Part shown: piece by piece, positions 16,784-27,126 of the stretch | Position numbering within the stretch: position 1 is the stretch's first letter | How the letters are laid out: each line of letters starts with the position of its first letter | Assembly (NCBI GenBank): GCA_022843625.1 | Contig: JALHNH010000016.1 | Span: forward strand, 1 to 64,000 | DNA from: Bryobacter sp. | GTDB taxonomy: Bacteria > Acidobacteriota > Terriglobia > Bryobacterales > Bryobacteraceae | Direction: 5' to 3' | DNA length: 64,000 nucleotides | Made by a program: the position numbers and the translations under genes | The notes under the pieces: model-generated | What the model saw: only the letters and a program-made list of their open reading frames with translations | Databases searched by the model: none | Told to the model about the DNA's origin: nothing

Positions 16784-17431
16784 CTAGTACAACCTGGTCA
16801 GCCCTTCTCGCACTGCCATGGCTTCCAATTCTTGCGGCGTCGTGTCGAGCCTGGCGTGGGCGATCATGGCCTCGGCGATTCCCGCTGTAGCCGAGGAATC
16901 CGGCCACTGTTCGGGCTGCCAGAGCTTCGCTCGCAAGACGCACTTTGGGCAGTGGATCAGAATGCGCTCCACATGCATCACGATCGCGAAGTCCGGGACG
17001 CGGCCGTCGATTGCCATGCTCTCGCGCAGCGTCTGGTCGCGCACGATGCGTGTTTCCCCTGTGATCCGCAGTGTTTCGCCTTTGCCCGGAATCATGAAGA
17101 GGATCGCGAGGTAGGGATTCTGAAGGAGATTCCCGAAGGTGTCGACCCGCTTGTTGCCGGGCCGGTCTGGGATTGCCAAATACTTTTCGTCCAGCACTTT
17201 CACGAAGCCGGCGGGATCGCCCTTGGGAGAGATATCAGGGTAAGCATCAGGCGTGGCGGAGGCCATGACGATGAAGGGCGACTTTTCGATAATGGCACGA
17301 GATACGGAGTCGATGTGATCCATGACCTTTGCGATGACAGGCGGTGGCGGCTCACCGATGATTTCTCGAATTTCTTCCAGACTGTGGATGACACCCTGAA
17401 ACTTCGCGAATGGATCTTGTCCCTCAATCAT
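16784..17431 (-). CDS. PPOX-type FMN-dependent flavoprotein
   Basis: A 215-residue split-barrel flavoprotein of the pyridoxamine-phosphate-oxidase-like class. The FMN-binding pattern is visible as FIVMASATPDAYPDISPKGDP, then YLAIPDRPGNKRVDTFGNLLQNP and a final GRVPDFAIVMHVERILIHC. The overall order looks like the MSMEG_1061/DR2398 group. Physiological substrate is unknown. The preceding 240 bases on the downstream side (16543-16783) show no gene. Confidence 0.85.
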   Translation of the reverse strand: MIEGQDPFAKFQGVIHSLEEIREIIGEPPPPVIAKVMDHIDSVSRAIIEKSPFIVMASATPDAYPDISPKGDPAGFVKVLDEKYLAIPDRPGNKRVDTFGNLLQNPYLAILFMIPGKGETLRITGETRIVRDQTLRESMAIDGRVPDFAIVMHVERILIHCPKCVLRAKLWQPEQWPDSSATAGIAEAMIAHARLDTTPQELEAMAVREGLTRLY

Positions 17432-17470
17432 GCAACCTCCTCGGTTTTGAAAACGCTCCGCTTATGCAGG

Positions 17471-17496
17471 CAACTCAGCTAAGGTTAGCTGAGTTG
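17471..17496. repeat. perfect inverted repeat between two minus-strand genes
   Basis: CAACTCAGCT at 17471-17480 is the exact reverse complement of 17487-17496, with a 6-base loop. It lies after the stop of the membrane protein gene (17518) and 40 bases before the PPOX start (17431), in the direction of transcription. No T-run follows, so it is more likely an operator or an mRNA hairpin than a strong intrinsic terminator. Confidence 0.6.
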
Positions 17497-17517
17497 GGGA
17501 GCATTGCGCGAAGCTTC

Positions 17518-18285
17518 TTACCGGCCCAAGATTTGCAGAGCGATTGATCTCCAGAAGGGTTGGAAGTAAAGCCACCCGGCAAGGATGTGGATGGGGAGAG
17601 AGAAGGCAATTGCGCGGACATATGCTGGGTGCAGGCGCTTTTGGGTGAAGAGGTCGAAGACACCAAGGGCGGCGATGAGTGTGTAGACGGGGAGTAGCTG
17701 GAACCGGATGAAGGGCCAGGCTCCCTCGGCGAAGGTCTTGAGGTCCCAATAGTTTTTTAGCCCCGCCCACTCTACAATCTTTGGGCTGAGCCAGCGGCCA
17801 AAGCCGGCATCGGTGAGTACGAGGGTTGCGATTAAGATGAGCCGTTTGTGCGCAGCTGGTATGCGGCGGGCTCGGATTGCGGCTGTCATGAGGCCACCGA
17901 AGACGAGCATGTCAGCGAGCATTACGCTGAGGAAGGGCGGGTCTGAGGCAGGGGTGCCGAACTTGATTTGCTCGGTCATGATTGCGGTCATTACGCCGAG
18001 AATTACCATCGCTGCGGCCAACGCAGCACCGTAGATTCCCAAGCGGCGATGGGTACTGACTTTGCCTCGATGTACGAGGACCATTTGCGCAGTAAAGAGC
18101 AGGAGCCAGCCCATGAAGAAGGCAGCGTGGATGTGGACGATCCAGGGGTAGGTGAGGTTTCCTTTCAGGTACTTCTGGACGTTGTTGTAGGCGAAGCCGG
18201 ACAGGATCGCCAACCACACGGCAACGAGCATTGAAAGGAAGAAAGGCCTATCCCATTTCGTAGGCTGCCAAGTGGTTTTCATCAT
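17518..18285 (-). CDS. multi-pass membrane protein, DUF2306-like
   Basis: A 255-residue protein with about seven hydrophobic helices. The pattern HIHAAFFMGWLLLFTAQ, then VSTHRRLGIYGAALAAAMV recalls the DUF2306 group, whose helix-loop His residues are conserved, but I hold this only loosely. The histidines in the membrane helices could bind heme or metal. It sits between the kinase-propeller gene and the PPOX gene on the same strand. The N-terminus MKTTWQPTKWDRPFF is a normal cytoplasmic start. Confidence 0.6.
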   Translation of the reverse strand: MMKTTWQPTKWDRPFFLSMLVAVWLAILSGFAYNNVQKYLKGNLTYPWIVHIHAAFFMGWLLLFTAQMVLVHRGKVSTHRRLGIYGAALAAAMVILGVMTAIMTEQIKFGTPASDPPFLSVMLADMLVFGGLMTAAIRARRIPAAHKRLILIATLVLTDAGFGRWLSPKIVEWAGLKNYWDLKTFAEGAWPFIRFQLLPVYTLIAALGVFDLFTQKRLHPAYVRAIAFSLPIHILAGWLYFQPFWRSIALQILGR

Positions 18286-18389
18286 CTTATGAAGGCTCGC
18301 GACATGTCGGTTGGACTTGTGCTTCCGAGTGGCCGCACAAGTCTAAGTGATCGGAGTGCTGGTTGGGCCTGTGTAATTGTCCTGACCTG

Positions 18390-20963
18390 CTACCTGACGG
18401 GCTGTATGCCCTTGAACAAGACGATGTCGCTGGTGTTGGTGGAGCGGGCAATTGCGAGCCGTTTGCCGTCGGCCGACCAAGCGAAGTCCACGATGGCGCG
18501 ATCATCGGCGAAGTGGGTGATTTGCCTGGATGCCGATCCGTCCAATGGTTGCACCCAAAGATTGCCTCCGCTGCCATTCTCGTAATAAGCGATACCCTTC
18601 CCGTCCGGTGTAAATCGGGAAATCGGGCCGCCCTGTGGCGTTGTAAATTGTCGCACCGTCGTACAAGCAGGCAGATCGCAAATACCCAGCTGACCTCGCG
18701 TGATAGTTGAAGCGCCGAATACGACGAATTTTCCATCTGGCGAAACACTTGGGCGGAACGCAAACACCTTGGCCAGTTGCGCCGGTGGACCGCCGTCGAT
18801 CGAAACGCTCCACATGGATTGAAGGCCGCTTCGATTCGAGATGAATATTACTCTACTGTTGTCTGGCGTCAGAGTTTGCCAGACGGCGTGACCGGACACC
18901 AACTGCACAGGGTGACGACCGTCGGCATCCACTTTCCAAAGGCCCGCGCGATCGCCATTCTCGGCAGACTGGAAGATGATTGTCCGGCCATCAGAAGTTG
19001 CCGTAGGGTGGAGCCCTCTTGTGATGAACTCGTCTGACATGGTAGACGGCGTAAAGGCTGAAATCGAAGTGTGCCCGTTAGAGTAGTTGGTGTGGATGAG
19101 CCGCTCAGCGGCCCAAGATACCCCTCCTTCTCGCCCTGGCCCAGCGGCTAGAGGGAGCAACTCTGAGCCATTCTTTCCGGAAGCGTCACCGATCCAGATA
19201 CCAACGCGGGACTCTAATCGCGATGTCACGAGGCTCCTTCGATCTGCCGTAAGGCTTACGGATCCGTAGTTGTTCAAATCATTTGTCAGCCGGGAAAGCT
19301 GTCCGCCCGGGTAAGCCAAGCGCCACAACTGCGTTGGGGCGCCAGCTTCGATGGAAATGCTGGCAACGAGTGTTTCAGGATCTAGCCATGCCAGACCGGC
19401 TACTCCAATCAGTGGCAAGGTAAGGGGCAGCACTTTTTCTTTACCCGATGCGACGTCTACTGCAAGGACCTGTTGGGCTGGCACGCCTCCCGGTGCGTCG
19501 TAACCATTTACGGCGAGCACTCGGCCGTCGGGCGACCAGGCGGGTGAGCTTCCGGTAATCACAAATTGCGAGGGGGACTTCCGCGTGGCCAGTTGCCGCT
19601 CATGGGTTCCGTCAGCGTCGGCGATTATTAGAGCTGTAGCTGTATTCAGATCGATGCTACGTATGAAAGCAATGTGCTGCCCATCGGGCGACCAAGCCGA
19701 AGCGCCAACAAAGCTGTCGAGCAGCTTCTTTGGTGTTCCGCCGAGGAAAGGCACACGCCACAAGTCTGAATGAACCACGGTCATAGCAGAACGAATGAAA
19801 TCAACGAAGCCGCCGCTTGGCGATATGGTTGAAGAAAAGGAAACTATCCCCAGCTGAGGAGGGGCGAGTTGCATCTGGCTGCCGGTTTCGATTTGACGCA
19901 TCCAGAGGCTGGACGCATTGCCCTCACGCTGGGTGTACACGACGTATTTGCCGTCGGGTGAGATGCCTGGACTTGAAGCGGTGCCCGTCGAGGTTAATAG
20001 CGTGACCTGCATGTCTGCGATGGAGGAGGCTGCCGACTGCGACAAGGTGCGCCAAGGTGCTTTGAAGTAGAGTGTTGTGGTTATCGTGAGGACGCCGAGC
20101 AGAGCTGCGGCGGCCAGGCTCCAGGCGAGCCAGGGGCTGCGAGGGGCGGCTTCGAGAAGCGGCATTTCGCCGGAGCTGCTTGCGCTCCAGTCGATGGCTC
20201 GCTTCAGGTCGCGGGCGCTCTGGAAGCGGGCGTCGGGGTCTTTGGCGAGGCAGGCTTTGACGAGGCGGTTCAGGCCTTCTGGTTCGAGGGTTGGGGCTTC
20301 GCGCTCGAGGATTGCGGCGATGATGCTGGCTGGGTTTGAGCCATCGAAGGCGCGTTTGCCGGTGATCATTTCGTAGAGGACGAGGCCGAAGGAGAAGATG
20401 TCGCTGCGGGCGTCTACTTTCTTGCCTTGTGCCTGCTCAGGCGACATGTATTGCATGGTGCCGAGAATGGTTCCCTTGGCAGTGATGGTTTCCATGTCGT
20501 GCTCTTCGGCGTGGCTCTGTTCGATTTTTGCGAGACCGAAATCCAGTACCTTGAGGCCGGATTTTGTGAGCATGATGTTGCCGGGTTTGAGATCGCGATG
20601 CACGATGCCTTTGGCGTGAGCGGCTGAGAGGGCATCGGCGATTTGCGCGGCGAAGTGTAGGGCTTCCGGCATGGTGAGCTTGCCGCGCTTGAGGCGGGCG
20701 GCGAGGGTTTCTCCGTCGCACAGTTCCATGACGAGGTAATCAGGCCCGACGTCGTAGAGGTGGCAGATGTTTGAGTGGTTGAGTGCGGCGACGGCGTGGA
20801 CTTCGCGGGAGAAGCGGTCACTGAAGCTCTCGGAGTTTAGTTTGATGGCGACGTCGCGGCCCATTCTTGGGTCATGAGCACGATAGACCTCACCCATGCC
20901 GCCGGCACCGATGGACGTTACGATTTCATACGGGCCAAGTTTGGTCCCAGGTGAGAGGTACAT
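18390..20963 (-). CDS. Ser/Thr protein kinase fused to a PD40/WD40-like propeller (copy 1)
   Basis: An 857-residue, single-pass membrane kinase. The N-terminal kinase domain (about 10-270) is complete: IGAGGMGEVY glycine loop, VAIK with K41, E54 of helix C, HRDLKPGN with D124, DFG with D141, and a TMQYMSPEQ P+1 loop. A membrane helix at about 279-300 (LAWSLAAAALLGVLTI) separates it from a TolB/PD40-type propeller of repeats such as SPDGKYVVYTQR, SPDGQHIAFIR and SADGKRLAIAR, probably outside the membrane. This layout is abundant in acidobacteria, and the targets are unknown. The kinase half is nearly identical to the adjacent copy at 21020-23605. Confidence 0.93.
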   Translation of the reverse strand: MYLSPGTKLGPYEIVTSIGAGGMGEVYRAHDPRMGRDVAIKLNSESFSDRFSREVHAVAALNHSNICHLYDVGPDYLVMELCDGETLAARLKRGKLTMPEALHFAAQIADALSAAHAKGIVHRDLKPGNIMLTKSGLKVLDFGLAKIEQSHAEEHDMETITAKGTILGTMQYMSPEQAQGKKVDARSDIFSFGLVLYEMITGKRAFDGSNPASIIAAILEREAPTLEPEGLNRLVKACLAKDPDARFQSARDLKRAIDWSASSSGEMPLLEAAPRSPWLAWSLAAAALLGVLTITTTLYFKAPWRTLSQSAASSIADMQVTLLTSTGTASSPGISPDGKYVVYTQREGNASSLWMRQIETGSQMQLAPPQLGIVSFSSTISPSGGFVDFIRSAMTVVHSDLWRVPFLGGTPKKLLDSFVGASAWSPDGQHIAFIRSIDLNTATALIIADADGTHERQLATRKSPSQFVITGSSPAWSPDGRVLAVNGYDAPGGVPAQQVLAVDVASGKEKVLPLTLPLIGVAGLAWLDPETLVASISIEAGAPTQLWRLAYPGGQLSRLTNDLNNYGSVSLTADRRSLVTSRLESRVGIWIGDASGKNGSELLPLAAGPGREGGVSWAAERLIHTNYSNGHTSISAFTPSTMSDEFITRGLHPTATSDGRTIIFQSAENGDRAGLWKVDADGRHPVQLVSGHAVWQTLTPDNSRVIFISNRSGLQSMWSVSIDGGPPAQLAKVFAFRPSVSPDGKFVVFGASTITRGQLGICDLPACTTVRQFTTPQGGPISRFTPDGKGIAYYENGSGGNLWVQPLDGSASRQITHFADDRAIVDFAWSADGKRLAIARSTNTSDIVLFKGIQPVR
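20133..20945. repeat. direct repeat, kinase-encoding half of copy 1 (partner at about 22775-23590)
   Basis: The DNA for the kinase domain is nearly the same in the two tandem genes. Long runs are identical base for base, for example around the HRD and DFG codons. The similarity drops where the membrane helix and propeller begin. This is a diverged tandem duplication, or gene conversion of the kinase half. Boundaries are by eye. Confidence 0.85.
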
Positions 20964-21019
20964 CTGACTTAGTCAGCCAAGTTTATCGGATTGAGGCGCT
21001 GGTTGGGAATGGAGAGGAA

Positions 21020-23605
<2,586 letters not shown>

Positions 23606-23678
23606 TGGAGTAGTTTATCGGATCATGTCCTTAAGATGCGGTCTGATGGCAGCGCTGTGATATGTTCGTCGCATCTCA

Positions 23679-25703
23679 ATGACAACTTATGTCCGCCTAT
23701 TTGCCTTAATTTCAATGGTGGCAGTCTATTGCCATGCCCAAGCTTCCCGCGAAAAGGAAACTGAGAACCGGCTGAAGGCGATTTACGAACGAGGCGAGTT
23801 TGCGGCCCGGAATTTGCAGGTGGAATGGCTGCCCGATAGTTCTGGATACACGGTGCTGGAGAGTGATCCGAATACAGGAAAAACGATGAGGGTGGACTTT
23901 GATGTTCGCAGTGGCCAGCGCATTGGATCCAAGCCCGGGGATGACATGAGGCTTGTGTCACCGGATGGTAAGCGGGTGCTGGAGTTTCAAAATCAGGAAC
24001 TTTTTGTTCGCGATCTGGAAGGCGGCCAGAGGACTCAGTTGACGAAGCGTTCCCCTGGGCGTGATCTTCGATTTCAAAACCCTCGCTGGAGCCCTGATGG
24101 GAGGCGAGTTGTGTTTGTCGAGTCTGACCTGACCGACGTGCGGCAACGCGCTGTGCTGGTGCCTGATGACCCGTCCTATCCGGGCCTGCGGCATAATCGG
24201 TTTGCTCGCGTCGGAGGAGTGATCGCAAAACTTCGAGTCGGTGTAGTGGATTTGGGTGGGACGAGTGTGTCGTGGCTGCCTATCGAATCGCCACAAGAAG
24301 GGATGTATTTGGGCCAGGTGGATTGGGCTCGAAATTCTGATGAGGTGCTGGTTGAAAAGTTCAGTAGATTTCGGGATGAGCGCGAGTTTCTGCTGGTGCA
24401 GCCCAAGGGTGAGGTGAAGCGGATTTATCGCGAAGTGAATGATGCGTGGGTGGAATCAAGCGAAGGGAAGAATTCGGGACTGGTGTGGCTTCGGGGCGGG
24501 AAGGCTTTTGTAGTTGTGAGTGAGAAAGATGGCTGGCGTCATGCTTTCCTCTACTCTCGCGAAGGCAAGGAACTCTATTTACTGACTCCCGGTGAATACG
24601 ACATGATTGACCGCAGTGCCATTGATGAGGCCGGGGGTTGGTATTACTTCTATGCCTCACCTCGCAATGGGACTCAGAAATATCTGTATCGTGTGCCGCT
24701 GGATGGGTCGGGCAAGCTGGAGCGTATTACGCCCGAGGATCAGCCGGGGACGCACAGCTATGAGTTTTCGCCCGATGCCAAGTGGGCCATTCATAGTTAC
24801 TCAACAGCGGATTCTCCGCCGCTGGTTGAGATTGTGGAACTACCGAAACACCGGGTGCTTCGAGTTCTTGAGACCAACAGCAAAATCCGCGAGCGGATGA
24901 AGGAATTTGTGTCGCGACCGACTGAGTATCTACAACTGGATATTGGCAAGGGAATCAGTTTCGATGCATGGCTGCTGAAGCCGAAAGACTTTGACGCTTC
25001 GAAGAAGTATCCGGTCTTCATCTATGTTTACGGTGAGCCGCATGCTCAGACGGTGCTGGATGAATGGGATAAGTCTCACGCGAGATTTCATCGTTTGGTG
25101 GCGGATTTGGGGTATCTTGTGGTGTCGATCGATAATCGGGGCACGCCAGCGCCTAAGGGAGCTGCCTGGCGGCGGGCGATATTTGGGAGTCTTGGGCCAC
25201 TCTCGACAGAGGAGCAAGAAGCGGGGTTGAAAGCGTTGGCCAGGATGCGGCCTTATGTCGATCTGACACGGGTTGGGATTTGGGGACGGAGCGGTGGCGG
25301 AACGAACACACTGAATGCTTTGTTTCGCAAGCCGGATTCGTATCAGGTGGGTATCTCGCTGGTGCCCAAGCCGCAGCCTCATCTTTACAATGCCTGGTTT
25401 CAGGAGATGTTCATGCGGACGCGCGAGGTGAATCCAGAAGGGTATGCGCGGGCGGCGTCTATTAATTTCGCTGAAGGCCTGAAGGGCAAGCTGCTGATTG
25501 TTAGCGGCTCGGGGGAGACCAATACTCACATCCAGATTGTTGAAGGACTGGTGGACCGGCTAGTTGAACTCGGCAAGCCCTTTGACTACATGGTTTATCC
25601 CAACCGGGATCACAGCCTGAGTGATGGCAAAGGGACGGATGTGCACCTTCGAATGCTGATGATCCGGTACTTGCTTCAGAATCTTCCCGCTGGGCCTCAG
25701 TAG
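23679..25703 (+). CDS. S9-family prolyl oligopeptidase/DPP4-like secreted peptidase
   Basis: A 674-residue exported serine peptidase (signal MTTYVRLFALISMVAVYCHAQ split as a short charged start then a hydrophobic core). An N-terminal propeller (about 30-390; blades such as SPDGKRVLEF, SPDGRRVVFVE, SPDAKWAIHS) precedes an alpha/beta hydrolase domain. The nucleophile is in GIWGRSGGG (S538) and the His is in NRDHSL (H645). The acidic triad residue, 32 residues before the His as in DPP4, is E613 in SGSGETN, where family members normally have Asp. The enzyme probably removes dipeptides from peptides in the periplasm, if active. It is transcribed divergently from the kinase gene. Confidence 0.9.
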   Translation: MTTYVRLFALISMVAVYCHAQASREKETENRLKAIYERGEFAARNLQVEWLPDSSGYTVLESDPNTGKTMRVDFDVRSGQRIGSKPGDDMRLVSPDGKRVLEFQNQELFVRDLEGGQRTQLTKRSPGRDLRFQNPRWSPDGRRVVFVESDLTDVRQRAVLVPDDPSYPGLRHNRFARVGGVIAKLRVGVVDLGGTSVSWLPIESPQEGMYLGQVDWARNSDEVLVEKFSRFRDEREFLLVQPKGEVKRIYREVNDAWVESSEGKNSGLVWLRGGKAFVVVSEKDGWRHAFLYSREGKELYLLTPGEYDMIDRSAIDEAGGWYYFYASPRNGTQKYLYRVPLDGSGKLERITPEDQPGTHSYEFSPDAKWAIHSYSTADSPPLVEIVELPKHRVLRVLETNSKIRERMKEFVSRPTEYLQLDIGKGISFDAWLLKPKDFDASKKYPVFIYVYGEPHAQTVLDEWDKSHARFHRLVADLGYLVVSIDNRGTPAPKGAAWRRAIFGSLGPLSTEEQEAGLKALARMRPYVDLTRVGIWGRSGGGTNTLNALFRKPDSYQVGISLVPKPQPHLYNAWFQEMFMRTREVNPEGYARAASINFAEGLKGKLLIVSGSGETNTHIQIVEGLVDRLVELGKPFDYMVYPNRDHSLSDGKGTDVHLRMLMIRYLLQNLPAGPQ

Positions 25704-25708
25704 CCTGA

Positions 25709-27121
25709 TTAGCGGAGCAGGTCCTTCATGATTCGGCCTTCATCGGTGGGGCCGATCAGGCGCTGGTTCAGGCCCTGGAAGGGATAGTGGAGCCGGTAGG
25801 GGTCGAGGCCTATTTGCTGCAGGATGGTGGCTTGCAGGTCGCGCGGGGTCATTTTGTCTTTTGTGACGTAGTAACCGATGTCGTCGGTCTCGCCGAAGTT
25901 GAAGCCTCGCTTGAGGCCAGCGCCGGCCAGCATCATGGTGAAGGCGTGGGGATGGTGATCTCGCCCAAGGTAAGGGCCCTCGACCCCACCGCGATTTTCT
26001 CGCATCGGTGTGCGGCCGAACTCACCGCCGAAGACGATCAGGGTCTGATCAAATAAGCCGCGCTCTTTGAGGTCCTGAATGAGGGCTTTGAGCGGCTGGT
26101 CGACGGATTTGGCTTGCGGCTGGAGGGCATAGCGGATGTCTTCGCGCCGGCTGGAGCCGTGATGATCCCAGCCCCAGTGGTACAACTGCACGAAGCGAAC
26201 CCCGTTTTCGACCAGACGCCGGGCGAGCAGACAGTTGTTGGCGAAGCTGACTTTGCCGGGCTCGGTGCCGTAGGCCTGGTGGACGGCTTCTTTCTCTTTG
26301 CTGATGTCCATGACCTTCGGCACTGCAATCTGCATGCGGAAGGCCAGCTCATACTGCGCCATGCGGGAATCGATCTCGGGGTCGCCGGCTTGTTGCTTTT
26401 CTATGGCGTTGAGGTCGTTGAGGGTGTCGAGAGTTTTGCGTCGCAAGCTGCGGGTCATGCCCTCGGGCTCGCTGAGAAACAAGACGGGATCACCCTGAGA
26501 GCGGCAGTGGACGCCCTGATAGACGCTGGGAAGGAAGCCACTGCCCCAGAGGCTTTTGCCGCCGTCGGGATTGTTGCCGCCGCTGGTCAAGACTACGAAG
26601 CCGGGTAGGTCAGCATTTTCGGTGCCGAGACCGTAGGTGGCCCAGGCACCCATGGACGCGTAGCCAAAACGCGGGTTGCCTGTTTGGACAAAGAGCTGGG
26701 CGGGGGCGTGATTGAATTGATCGGTGCTCATGGAGTGCACCATCGTCACGTCATCGACAACTTGTGAGAAGTGCGGGAGCAGTTCGCTGATCCAGGTGCC
26801 GGACTGGCCGTGTTGCTTGAACTGATAGGGCGTGCCGAGCATGTTGGGGACGCCCTTGATGAAGGCGAAGCGCTTGCCCTTGAGTAACTCGTCGGGGCAG
26901 GGTTTGCCGTTGTACTTCTGCAGCTCTGGCTTGTAGTCGAAGAGTTCCAACTGGCTGGGAGAACCGGCCATGTGGAGATAGATTATGGACTTGGCTTTGG
27001 CATTGGGTAAGCGGGCGCCTTCCTGGGCTCCGGCCAGGAACATGGGGGCAAGGCCGAGAGAGCATTGGCGGAGGAAGTGGCGCCGGGTGGCTTGTTTGAC
27101 GGAGTTCAGGGTGTCTTGCAT
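25709..27121 (-). CDS. DUF1501 protein, Tat-exported
   Basis: A 470-residue DUF1501 family member, a sulfatase-fold-like family of unknown activity. The N-terminus has TRRHFLRQCSLGL, a good twin-arginine signal. Family landmarks include IIYLHMAGSPSQLELFD near the start, MVHSMSTDQFNHAPAQ, and near the C-terminus FGGEFGRTPMRE and YLGRDHHPHAFTMMLAGAGL with metal-ligand-like residues. It follows the DUF1549/DUF1553 gene by 5 bases on the same strand, the pairing seen again and again in planctomycetes and acidobacteria, so the two likely act together outside the cytoplasm. Confidence 0.92.
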   Translation of the reverse strand: MQDTLNSVKQATRRHFLRQCSLGLAPMFLAGAQEGARLPNAKAKSIIYLHMAGSPSQLELFDYKPELQKYNGKPCPDELLKGKRFAFIKGVPNMLGTPYQFKQHGQSGTWISELLPHFSQVVDDVTMVHSMSTDQFNHAPAQLFVQTGNPRFGYASMGAWATYGLGTENADLPGFVVLTSGGNNPDGGKSLWGSGFLPSVYQGVHCRSQGDPVLFLSEPEGMTRSLRRKTLDTLNDLNAIEKQQAGDPEIDSRMAQYELAFRMQIAVPKVMDISKEKEAVHQAYGTEPGKVSFANNCLLARRLVENGVRFVQLYHWGWDHHGSSRREDIRYALQPQAKSVDQPLKALIQDLKERGLFDQTLIVFGGEFGRTPMRENRGGVEGPYLGRDHHPHAFTMMLAGAGLKRGFNFGETDDIGYYVTKDKMTPRDLQATILQQIGLDPYRLHYPFQGLNQRLIGPTDEGRIMKDLLR

Positions 27122-27126
27122 GGTGG

